In this document: positions 1 through 6,385 of the stretch, one piece after another | Layout: each line of letters begins with the position of its first letter | How positions within the stretch are numbered: the stretch's first letter is position 1 | DNA from: a bacterium | GTDB taxonomy: Bacteria > Cyanobacteriota > Vampirovibrionia > Gastranaerophilales > Gastranaerophilaceae | Assembly (NCBI GenBank): GCA_017444705.1 | Contig: JAFSWA010000068.1 | Coordinates: 1 to 7,660, forward strand | Length of the DNA stretch: 7,660 nt | Direction of reading: 5' to 3' | Program-made: the position numbers and the translations under genes | The notes under the pieces: model-generated | Seen by the model: only the letters and a program-made list of their open reading frames with translations | What the model was told of the DNA's origin: nothing | Database searches by the model: none

Positions 1-347
1 ATGATTTTGTAATAAACGATATAAAAGAGGTTAAAAAAGCCTGCAATGACAAACCGTTAAAGGTTATTTTGGAAACGGATTTATTGACTCATGAAGAAAT
101 AAAAAAAGCTTGTGAATGCTGCATTGAGGCTAAGGCGGACTTAGTTAAAACCTCAACCGGTTTTGTAAAAAACGGTGTCGGAGCAAAGGTTGAAGATGTT
201 AAGCTTATGTATGAAACAGTTTCACCTTATGGTTTAAAAGTTAAAGCATCAGGCGGAATTAAAGATAAACAAAAAGCAATTGATTTGATTAATGCAGGAG
301 CTTCAAGGCTCGGTACAAGTTCAGGTGTGGCAATTATAAAGGGTTAG
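1..347 (+). CDS. deoC: Deoxyribose-phosphate aldolase, 3' part (5' end outside window)
   Basis: This is the C-terminal 114 residues of a class I aldolase that cleaves 2-deoxyribose 5-phosphate to glyceraldehyde 3-phosphate and acetaldehyde in deoxynucleoside salvage in the cytoplasm. The reading frame is open from position 3 (bases 1-2 belong to a cut codon), and the residues before the TTG at 69 already match DeoC ('KVILET.LLT.EEI'), so that TTG is not the start. The motif VKTSTGF carries the Schiff-base lysine (codon 147-149), and VKASGGIK carries the second conserved active-site lysine (codon 243-245). The ending GASRLGTSSGVAI is the usual phosphate-binding end of the family. Family proteins have about 220 residues, so roughly half is missing, including the catalytic aspartate equivalent to E. 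coli D102. The gene ends 2 nt before the next start, so the two are probably co-transcribed. Confidence 0.96.
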   Translation, partial: DFVINDIKEVKKACNDKPLKVILETDLLTHEEIKKACECCIEAKADLVKTSTGFVKNGVGAKVEDVKLMYETVSPYGLKVKASGGIKDKQKAIDLINAGASRLGTSSGVAIIKG

Positions 348-349
348 TT

Positions 350-1636
350 TTGGACGCATATAAAGCAAAATGGATTTTGACCGCATCCGAGGGTGATTAT
401 AAACCTGTTTATGAGAATTATGCACTTATTGTTGATGACGGTAAAATAACTGATATTATCCCGCAAGATGATGTCTATGATGAAATCTATGAAACAGTTG
501 AAGATTTCGGAAATTCGATTATAACTCCCGGTTTTATTAATTTGGATGCTAATTTACACTATAAATCGCCAACAGGCTGCAAAAATTTTTTTACTAAAAT
601 AAAACAATTTTTTGCAATGCTCGGTACACCGATTAACAATTATGCAATGAAATTGGCAGATATTGAAGCGGAAAAATTAAGTCTTAATTCGCAGCAAAAA
701 CTTGAAAGTTTTAAAGAAAACTTAAAAAACGAACTGTGTTCAGGTACAACATGTCTTGTTCAAACCGTCAAAGCAGATAAAACAGGTAAAATATTTTTTG
801 AAGTTTTAAACAAAATTCCTATTAAAACTTTTCTTTCGCTTGAAATTTGGGCAGATTCCCCATTAAAAAGCAACAGAGCTTTTAGAAAAATTAAAAAAGC
901 TTATAATCTGTTCAAAAAAGAAAAAACTGATTCAACATATTTCTGTTTAAATCCAAAATCAATTTGGCAGGTACATAAAAAATTATGGCGATTTTTGGGG
1001 AAATTTTCAAAGAGGAATAATTTACTTATGTTTTGCGAACTTCTTGAAAGTCAGGAAGAATTAAATTTTTTAAACGGTGAATTTTCTTATCTTGAATATT
1101 ACAACAAATTTTTAGGGAATAAAAAAATACCTTATGAATCAGGAAAAAGTGTTGTCGAATATCTTAATGATTTAAAGGTTTTGAAAGATAATTTAATAAT
1201 TGCAAACGGAAATTTTTTAAATTCAAAAGAGCTTGAAGTTTTGGCAGAAAATGGAGTGAATATGGTATTTTCTCCGACAATAAATAGGAAAGTTTTTAAT
1301 AAATGTCTTTCAAATGAAACTATTTTACGGAATTTTTCAAAAAAGTTCGCAATAATGACCCGTGAGACTTCAAATTCTGTTTTAGAAGAGCTTTTATCCT
1401 TAAAATTATCAATTCCATTTGAAGAACAAATAAAATATATAACGCTTTATCCTGCAAAAATGCTAAAAACAGAAAATATTACAGGTTCATTGGATTATAA
1501 TAAACACGCAGATTTTAATGTTTTTAAACTTGAAAAGAAACAAAAATTAATTACTGATTTGCAATATATAAAAAAGCCTTATGCAATTTATATTTTAGGT
1601 CGTCAAGTCGTTAAAGACGGTGAGATTTCGGTATAA
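350..1636 (+). CDS. Amidohydrolase-fold protein with apparently lost active site (probable pseudoenzyme)
   Basis: This 428-residue protein has the architecture of the cytosolic metal-dependent deaminases and hydrolases (MtaD, aminodeoxyfutalosine deaminase, TRZ/ATZ group). It has an N-terminal beta-sandwich part (AKWIL, VDDGKITDI), the 'ITPGFIN' entry to the barrel (58-64), and the closing 'YPAKML...GSLDYNKHADFNVF' segment (367-392). The family's landmarks are recognisable but the functional residues differ. HxH reads D66-A-N68; the 'PHAP' His position is K203; the His of 'HLAES' is E230; the His of 'HGNFL' is N286; and the Asp of 'GTDS' is R338. All are by-eye alignments. A hydrolase reaction therefore seems unlikely, and a regulatory, binding or scaffold role is only a guess. 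The start is the TTG at 350, 6 nt after AAAGGG (338-343). The next Met lies far inside the fold, and the conserved AKWIL near the N-terminus requires this start. The frame is long and uninterrupted, which argues against simple decay. Confidence 0.8.
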   Translation: MDAYKAKWILTASEGDYKPVYENYALIVDDGKITDIIPQDDVYDEIYETVEDFGNSIITPGFINLDANLHYKSPTGCKNFFTKIKQFFAMLGTPINNYAMKLADIEAEKLSLNSQQKLESFKENLKNELCSGTTCLVQTVKADKTGKIFFEVLNKIPIKTFLSLEIWADSPLKSNRAFRKIKKAYNLFKKEKTDSTYFCLNPKSIWQVHKKLWRFLGKFSKRNNLLMFCELLESQEELNFLNGEFSYLEYYNKFLGNKKIPYESGKSVVEYLNDLKVLKDNLIIANGNFLNSKELEVLAENGVNMVFSPTINRKVFNKCLSNETILRNFSKKFAIMTRETSNSVLEELLSLKLSIPFEEQIKYITLYPAKMLKTENITGSLDYNKHADFNVFKLEKKQKLITDLQYIKKPYAIYILGRQVVKDGEISV

Positions 1637-1658
1637 AAACCTGCAAATTATTTATATT

Positions 1659-1689
1659 TTGTTTAGTAAAAAAAATATGATATTATAAT
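1659..1689 (+). promoter_or_regulatory. Possible promoter of the metX operon
   Basis: The 56-nt gap before metX contains a perfect TATAAT at 1684-1689 and a TTGTTT at 1659-1664, with a long 19-nt spacer. If used, transcription would begin at or just after the metX ATG (1693), because only 3 nt separate the box from the start codon. A second box, TATGAT at 1676-1681, would start slightly upstream of the ATG. No Shine-Dalgarno sequence is visible before metX, which fits a leaderless or nearly leaderless mRNA. In DNA this AT-rich such boxes arise by chance, so confidence is low. Confidence 0.3.
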
Positions 1690-1692
1690 TAT

Positions 1693-2799
1693 ATGAATAA
1701 ATGGATAGTAGAAACTAAGAATTTTAAAATCGATGAGTCGGTGGTGCTTGAATGCGGAACGGAATTATCGGATATAAATGTAGCTTACGAAACCTACGGT
1801 GAACTGAACGATAAAAAGGACAATGTAATACTGCTTTTCCACGCACTGACCGGAGATGCTCACGCTGCCGGATACAATTCGGATGAGGATAAAAAACCCG
1901 GTTGGTGGAATGATATGATAGGTTCCGGTAAAGCTTTTGATACTGATAAATATTTTATTATATGTTCAAATATTCTTGGCGGTTGCAAAGGTACAACGGG
2001 TCCCTCTTCAATTAATCCCAAAACAGGGAAACCATACGGACTTGATTTTCCCGTTATAACTATTGAGGATACAGTAAAAGTTCAAAAAAAGCTGATTGAT
2101 TCTTTCGGTATAAAAAAGCTCATTGTTGCAGGCGGCTCAATGGGCGGAATGCAGGCTTTACAGTGGTCTATTGATTATCCTGATATGGTAAAGGCTACCA
2201 TTCTGACTGCAACCACATCGAGGCTTTCCGCACAGGGAATTGCATTTAATGCTGTCGGGCGTAACGCTATTTTACAGGATTCAAACTTTAATAACGGTGA
2301 TTATTATGATAAGACTCATCCGGAAAAAGGTTTGGCTATTGCAAGAATGATTGGTCACATCACTTATCTTTGTGAAGAATCAATGCATAATAAATTCGGA
2401 AGAAGATTTCAGGATAAAGATAAGCCGGATTTTGATTTCGGAGTAGACTTTCAAGTTGAAAGCTATCTTCAACATCAGGGAAAAATCTTTGTTGATAGAT
2501 TTGATGCGAACAGCTATTTATATATTACGAAAGCTTTTGATTATTTCGATTTAGCCGCACAATACGGTTCTTTGGAAAAAGCTTTTGAAAAAACAAATTC
2601 AAAATTTTTGATAATGTCATTTTCATCAGACTGGCTTTTTCCGACTTCTCAATCTTTGGAAATCAAAAACGCATTGATAAGAGCAAAGAAGCAAGTTTCT
2701 TTCTGTGAAATTCAATCTCCTGCCGGTCATGATGCTTTTCTTTTGGAGTTTGAAGTTCAGACAAAAATAATTAAGAGTTTTTTAAGGAATTTAGAATAA
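1693..2799 (+). CDS. metX: Homoserine O-acyltransferase (O-acetyltransferase type)
   Basis: MetX is an alpha/beta-hydrolase-fold enzyme that acylates the hydroxyl of L-homoserine, normally with acetyl-CoA, as the first committed step to methionine. The 368 residues are full family length. The nucleophile elbow AGGSMGGMQALQW places the catalytic serine at S149. The triad is completed by D313 in SSDWLFP and H346 in PAGHDAFLLE. FHALTGDAH (49-57) is the strand and loop that form the oxyanion region, and the stretch NILGGCKGTTGPSS (93-106) is diagnostic for MetX. The start ATG gives the expected N-terminus, although no Shine-Dalgarno site is visible. metW follows after 1 nt. Some MetX proteins use succinyl-CoA instead; I cannot assign the acyl donor from the sequence by eye. 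Confidence 0.96.
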   Translation: MNKWIVETKNFKIDESVVLECGTELSDINVAYETYGELNDKKDNVILLFHALTGDAHAAGYNSDEDKKPGWWNDMIGSGKAFDTDKYFIICSNILGGCKGTTGPSSINPKTGKPYGLDFPVITIEDTVKVQKKLIDSFGIKKLIVAGGSMGGMQALQWSIDYPDMVKATILTATTSRLSAQGIAFNAVGRNAILQDSNFNNGDYYDKTHPEKGLAIARMIGHITYLCEESMHNKFGRRFQDKDKPDFDFGVDFQVESYLQHQGKIFVDRFDANSYLYITKAFDYFDLAAQYGSLEKAFEKTNSKFLIMSFSSDWLFPTSQSLEIKNALIRAKKQVSFCEIQSPAGHDAFLLEFEVQTKIIKSFLRNLE

Positions 2800-2800
2800 T

Positions 2801-3421
2801 ATGAAATATAACGTAAAAAAGACAAAAGGGTTAAAGCCAAATTATGATATAGTTTCAAAAATGGTTAAAGAAAATTCATCCGTCCTTGATTTGGGTTGTG
2901 GAGAGGGCGAGTTATTAAAAGAATTGGTTGATAACAAAAACGTAAAAGGTTTGGGCATAGAAATCAATCAGGATTACGTTGTAAAAGCTCTTGAAAAAGG
3001 ATTGCAAATTATTCAAGATAATATCGATGAGGGGCTAAAAGACTTTGAAAACGGACAATGGGATTATGTAATTTTGAATCAAACATTGCAATCAACTGTA
3101 AAACCTGATTTTGTCGTGGAAGAAATGTTAAGAATAGGGAAAAAAGTAATACTAAGTTTTCCGAATTTCGCATATTGGAAAGTTCGTTTTGATTTATTTT
3201 TCAACGGAAAAATGCCGAAATCCGATTTTCTGCCGTTTGAATGGTACAATACTCCAAATATTCACCTTTTGACTATAAATGATTTTTTTGAATTTTGTAA
3301 AAAACGACAAATTAAAATTGAAAAAGCAATATATTGTACAAGAGGGAAAATCAAAAACTCTATTTTTAAAGCGACAGCGAATTTATTATCAGAAGAAGCT
3401 ATATTTTTAATAACAAGGTAA
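2801..3421 (+). CDS. metW: Methionine biosynthesis protein MetW
   Basis: This 206-residue protein has the fold of class I SAM-dependent methyltransferases. It carries motif I VLDLGCGEGELL (28-39), the acidic ribose-contacting segment GIEI (52-55) and a motif II-like QDN (72-74). It then shows the stretch that defines MetW: SFPNFAYWKVR (119-129) and EWYNTPNIHLLT (147-158). MetW occurs next to metX in many bacteria and is needed there for full homoserine acyltransferase activity; no methyl-transfer substrate is firmly established. Here the adjacency is extreme: its ATG lies 1 nt after the metX stop, so translational coupling is likely. AAGGA at 2784-2788 could serve as ribosome binding site, with a rather long spacer of 12 nt. 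Length and motifs show nothing missing. Confidence 0.95.
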   Translation: MKYNVKKTKGLKPNYDIVSKMVKENSSVLDLGCGEGELLKELVDNKNVKGLGIEINQDYVVKALEKGLQIIQDNIDEGLKDFENGQWDYVILNQTLQSTVKPDFVVEEMLRIGKKVILSFPNFAYWKVRFDLFFNGKMPKSDFLPFEWYNTPNIHLLTINDFFEFCKKRQIKIEKAIYCTRGKIKNSIFKATANLLSEEAIFLITR

Positions 3422-3423
3422 CT

Positions 3424-4044
3424 ATGAAAAAACTGACACTAATAATTTTATTACTTTTTACAATTACATCACAATCTTTTGCTAACAGTATTTTTAAAAA
3501 AGAGGAAAAGGTTGAGGCAGACAAAACGCAACCGTTTTTCATAAATATATACGGAGAAAACAATAACGATATTTCAGCGAATTTTGATGAACCCGAATTA
3601 GCTTCAAATCATCAATTGAGTTTTTATAACAAAGCTTTTTCTTTTGAAGAAAATAAAACTACTGATAACTTTTTTATATCAGCAAAACGCAGCACAGGTG
3701 TTAATCTGTCAAAAAATTATGTTGATACCGTAAGTTTAAGTTCCGGTCATACATTCGGTAATTGGGATTTGACAGGAAGTGTTTATCAGGAAACAGTTTC
3801 CGGTAAAAACAATTACAATAACTATATTGCTTTTGAACCGTCATACAAGATTAATGACAAATTTTCTGTTTTTGGCGGTGTTTCTCATTCTTTAACAGAT
3901 AATTATGACCAGACAAAAATCGGTATAAAATGGACTCCCGTAAAACTTAATCGGTTTGAATTTAAACTGAGTGTTTCAAATTATACAAAACAATTTTACA
4001 GTTACAGAAATAAACTTAATTTTGAAACAACATTCAAAATATAA
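3424..4044 (+). CDS. Exported protein, probable small outer-membrane beta-barrel
   Basis: I do not recognise the family. The 206-residue product starts with a clear signal peptide: K2-K3, a hydrophobic core LTLIILLLFTIT, and a likely signal peptidase I site after SFA (residue 20). Residues 21-80 are polar and probably unstructured or a plug. From about residue 83 onward, alternating polar and hydrophobic residues form seven or eight candidate beta strands separated by short polar turns (for example 99-108, 112-122, 145-155, 162-171, 176-187, 193-206). The chain ends in FETTFKI, resembling the terminal strand recognised by the BAM complex, although the last residue is Ile rather than Phe. This suggests an eight-strand barrel of OmpX/OmpA size. 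The ribosome binding site AAGG (3415-3418) runs into the metW stop codon and the ATG lies 2 nt beyond it, so the gene belongs to the metX-metW transcript. A link to methionine metabolism is not evident. Confidence 0.8.
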   Translation: MKKLTLIILLLFTITSQSFANSIFKKEEKVEADKTQPFFINIYGENNNDISANFDEPELASNHQLSFYNKAFSFEENKTTDNFFISAKRSTGVNLSKNYVDTVSLSSGHTFGNWDLTGSVYQETVSGKNNYNNYIAFEPSYKINDKFSVFGGVSHSLTDNYDQTKIGIKWTPVKLNRFEFKLSVSNYTKQFYSYRNKLNFETTFKI

Positions 4045-4338
4045 TTATTTGTTTATTGTTAAAAAAGTTTTGATTGCATCACCGATTGTTTTGGCATCAT
4101 CAATTTCGCAAGTAAATTTATCCGCCTGACTGTCAGTTTTAGAAGAGTTTTTTTTAAATATAAATATTTTGTATAACCAAAGACCTATACCTATTATAAT
4201 TGCCGAAAGTACGACTAACGCTGATATTTTAAAGAAAAATACAGCTCCTGCTTTTATTTCATTTGACACAGTAAACGAAAAAGCAGGATTTGCCATATTC
4301 ATTAAAATTATTAGTGTTATTAATATTTTATTCTTCAT
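4045..4338 (-). CDS. Small membrane protein overlapping the rne 3' end
   Basis: This is a 97-residue protein of unknown family. The chosen ATG (4338-4336) lies inside the last codons of rne, giving an 11-nt overlap. The frame stays open back to 4431, but that extension (MIKKKLKKEEE...) is the shifted lysine-rich tail of rne and would place a long charged stretch before a normal signal sequence, so I reject it. The protein begins with K2-K4 and a hydrophobic run ILITLIILM, with ANPAFSF as a possible cleavage region around residues 16-22. A second hydrophobic segment covers about residues 31-61 (AGAVFFFK...LWLYKIFIFKK). The Lys pair after it predicts that the polar C-terminal tail (62-97) is cytoplasmic. 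Translation is probably coupled to rne, since no good Shine-Dalgarno sequence is visible. Its stop codon directly abuts that of the convergent barrel gene. Confidence 0.8.
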   Translation of the reverse strand: MKNKILITLIILMNMANPAFSFTVSNEIKAGAVFFFKISALVVLSAIIIGIGLWLYKIFIFKKNSSKTDSQADKFTCEIDDAKTIGDAIKTFLTINK

Positions 4339-6022
4339 TTTGTTCTGTTTTCTTTGTTCTTTTTGAAGTTGTTTTTTTAGCCGTTTTTGAAGTCGATTTT
4401 CTTCCTCTTTTTTTAGTTTCTTTTTTATCATCAGTTAAGGGTTCTTTTTGCTCAACAAAAGGTTCTTCCGTTTGAGCATCTTTTTCTGTTACTTGTACTT
4501 CTGCTTTTTCTTTTTTGTCCTGTTTTTTATTTTTTGTATATTTTTTATTTTTATATTTTTTTTCGGAGTTTTCTTCCGGCAAATTCTGCATATTTTCGCT
4601 AATTACAAGTTCATTAACAATCTCTGTCTTTTCAGCCTCTTTTACATCAATAGGTTGCTGAATTTCTTGTGCTAAACCGTTTTCTTGCTTATCGATATTA
4701 TTTTCCTGATGACCTTTATTAAATTTATTGAATTTCTTTTTAGGGTTGAACTGCCCTGACGGAAGTTTTGCTTTCGCAGCTTTTGAGCGAAGCTCACCCT
4801 CAGTACTTGATGAAGCGAAGTTAAAATCTTGAATTATGTAGCCGGTTCCCTGACAGTGAGGACAAACTTTTGAAAACATTTCAGAAATACTTTGTCCCTG
4901 TCTGTGTCTTGTTAATTCAACAAGACCCAAATCCGAAAGTTGACCGACTTGCGGTTTTGCTTTATCATTTTCAAGAGCAAGTTCCAATCGTTCCATTACG
5001 GCAATTTTATCAGTTCGTGAAAGCATATCGATAAAGTCTATAATAACCATTCCGCCGATATTTCTCAGCCTTAATTGACGTGCAATTTCATCAACTGCTT
5101 CAAGATTTGTTTTCAAAATTGTCTCTTCTTGGGAGGATGAGCTTATAAATTTACCGCTGTTTACATCAATAACGGTAAGAGCTTCCGTTGTTTGGATATA
5201 TAAATATCCTCCGCAGGGGAGATTTACTTTTATTCCGAGAGCTTGTTTTATTTCCTTGGAAATTCCCGTAGAAACAAGCATAGGCTCAGTGCCTTTATAT
5301 AAGTTAACTTGAATATTTTTACCCATATTCCAGTTTTGCAAAAGCTGCTGAGCTCTTTGAAGTGCAAACGCAGTATCAACCATAATTGAATCGGTATCTT
5401 CGGTACATGCTTCTCTTATTACACGATACAAGAGATCTTGGTCACGATACAAAAGATTCGGAGCATCTTGTTCTTCAGCTGCCGTAACAATTGAGTTCCA
5501 TTTTTCAAGAAGAATTTCCAAATCTTCCTGTAATTCAGCCTCTGATTGTCCCTCTGCCTCAGTTCTTACAATAACGCCTACTCCGACAGGTTTTATAAGA
5601 CTGATTGTTGATTTTAGTCTTGCTCTTTCTTTTGAAGAAGATATTTTTTTACTTATATTTATCCCGACTTCACTTGGCATAAGTACCAAAAATCTTCCGG
5701 GCAAACTGATTTGAGTTGTGACTCTCGGACCTTTGTGACCGGTGGGTTCTTTTATAACTTGAATTAAAAGCTTCTGTTTCGGCTTTAATTTATCCTGTAA
5801 TCTGCCTTTACCGATAGCGTCATCCGCATGCAAAAAGCCCATTTTGTCTGAGCCGACATCAACAAAAGCCGCCTCAATACTCGGAAGCACATTCATAACT
5901 TTTGAAATATAAATGTCGCCCAATAGAATTTCACCTCTGTGAACATAAAATTCCGCTACACGTCCGTTCTCCATTACTGCCGCAATGTTGTCACGTTCCG
6001 CTACAATAATTGATTTACCCAT
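4328..6022 (-). CDS. rne: Ribonuclease E/G family endoribonuclease
   Basis: This single-strand-specific endoribonuclease of mRNA decay and rRNA/tRNA maturation has 564 residues. Residues 1 to about 110 contain the embedded S1 RNA-binding domain (GEILLGDIYI...IEAAFVDVG...GFLH). The DNase I-like catalytic domain carries D286 (VIDVNSGK) and D329 (IIDFIDM), equivalent to E. coli D303 and D346. C387 and C390 of CPHCQGTG form the zinc link used for dimer pairing. Residues from about 402 to 564 are low-complexity, rich in Lys, Glu, Gln and Asn, with basic patches at 428-436, 488-504 and 537-558; such tails in cyanobacterial RNase E recruit partners. The start is supported by AGGAAGG at 6031-6037, 8 nt upstream. 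The tail is shorter than the E. coli one, and whether the protein is better called Rne or Rng cannot be decided by eye. A small membrane protein gene overlaps its stop codon. Confidence 0.95.
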   Translation of the reverse strand: MGKSIIVAERDNIAAVMENGRVAEFYVHRGEILLGDIYISKVMNVLPSIEAAFVDVGSDKMGFLHADDAIGKGRLQDKLKPKQKLLIQVIKEPTGHKGPRVTTQISLPGRFLVLMPSEVGINISKKISSSKERARLKSTISLIKPVGVGVIVRTEAEGQSEAELQEDLEILLEKWNSIVTAAEEQDAPNLLYRDQDLLYRVIREACTEDTDSIMVDTAFALQRAQQLLQNWNMGKNIQVNLYKGTEPMLVSTGISKEIKQALGIKVNLPCGGYLYIQTTEALTVIDVNSGKFISSSSQEETILKTNLEAVDEIARQLRLRNIGGMVIIDFIDMLSRTDKIAVMERLELALENDKAKPQVGQLSDLGLVELTRHRQGQSISEMFSKVCPHCQGTGYIIQDFNFASSSTEGELRSKAAKAKLPSGQFNPKKKFNKFNKGHQENNIDKQENGLAQEIQQPIDVKEAEKTEIVNELVISENMQNLPEENSEKKYKNKKYTKNKKQDKKEKAEVQVTEKDAQTEEPFVEQKEPLTDDKKETKKRGRKSTSKTAKKTTSKRTKKTEQNEE

Positions 6023-6286
6023 TTCTAATTCCTTCCTGTAAATTTCATCGCACTTAAATCGTATCAGACGATAAAATTTAATTATTTAATTTTTGTAATT
6101 CCTTTTTAAATTCTTTTTTGTGAAAAAATCACCAAAGAATTCTTCTTCTTTAATATACTACAAATTTATCAAAAATGGAATACCCTTTTTTAATAATTAT
6201 ATAAAAGGTAAATTAAAAAATGTGAAAGCATTAGCTGCAAGTTTTTGCATCTATATAGAATACCATAAATCTCAAACATACCATGC

Positions 6287-6298
6287 TAAACATGTTTA
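6287..6298. repeat. 12-bp perfect palindrome TAAACATGTTTA
   Basis: The sequence is identical to its reverse complement over 12 bases, with no spacer. It lies in the non-coding stretch downstream of the 42-codon gene and just beside the long hairpin. Symmetry of this kind suits a dimeric DNA-binding protein, but in AT-rich DNA a single instance may be chance. Confidence 0.35.
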
Positions 6299-6301
6299 AT
6301 A

Positions 6302-6335
6302 ACTTTTCCCAAAATCTGTTGATTTTGGAAAAAAT
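6302..6335 (-). repeat. Hairpin-forming inverted repeat upstream of rne
   Basis: Arms CCAAAATC (6309-6316) and GATTTTGG (6321-6328) match perfectly around a 4-base loop. In minus-strand RNA the helix continues outward through U-G wobbles at 6329/6308 and 6334/6303 plus four A-U pairs and one more, giving about 15 continuous pairs with an AACA loop. In plus-strand RNA the same positions would be C-A or A-C mismatches, so the structure favours minus-strand transcripts. No clear U-tract follows in that direction (the sequence continues UAUUAAACAUG), so it is not a standard intrinsic terminator. It could be a 3' end stabiliser of the 42-codon gene mRNA or a leader element of rne. Confidence 0.5.
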
Positions 6336-6385
6336 ATCCGTTTTACCGCTGCATCTTCTCAATATTCAAAAGCTGATTAAACTGT

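Larger units (their letters stand above)
6023..6385. other. 363-nt AT-rich stretch between rne and the 42-codon gene
   Basis: No convincing gene is visible on either strand. Reading toward rne on the minus strand it holds the 13-15 bp hairpin at 6302-6335, the palindrome TAAACATGTTTA at 6287-6298, a possible -10 box TATATT at 6157-6152 without a good -35, and a short hairpin ATCGT-N5-ACGAT at 6058-6072. The rne ribosome binding site AGGAAGG lies at 6037-6031. If the TATATT is the promoter, rne would have a leader of about 120 nt; if transcription starts at the 42-codon gene, the leader would span the whole stretch. Long structured leaders are known for rne in E. coli, where they mediate autoregulation; applying that here is inference. 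Confidence 0.4.

Noticed and set aside
69..347. A separate 92-codon gene starting at TTG 69
   Set aside because: The frame is open upstream to the window edge and the upstream residues match DeoC, so this is only an internal codon of a truncated deoC.
4339..4431. Longer N-terminus (MIKKKLKKEEE...) for the small membrane protein
   Set aside because: It is the lysine-rich rne tail read in another frame. The ATG at 4338 gives a standard signal-like N-terminus and a short overlap.
4169..4675. Plus-strand open frames at 4169-4366, 4290-4475 and 4448-4675
   Set aside because: They are antisense to rne and the membrane protein. Their runs of Phe, Leu and Cys are the complement of lysine/glutamate codons, and none has a ribosome binding site or protein-like composition.
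6222..6299. 25-codon plus-strand frame starting with GTG (VKALAASFCIY...)
   Set aside because: The start is weak, the only purine run (AAAAGG at 6203-6208) is 13 nt away, and the frame is too short to stand without conservation.
6302..6335. Intrinsic terminator for the 42-codon gene
   Set aside because: The stem is strong but AT-rich, and no run of U follows on the minus strand, so it was kept only as a hairpin.
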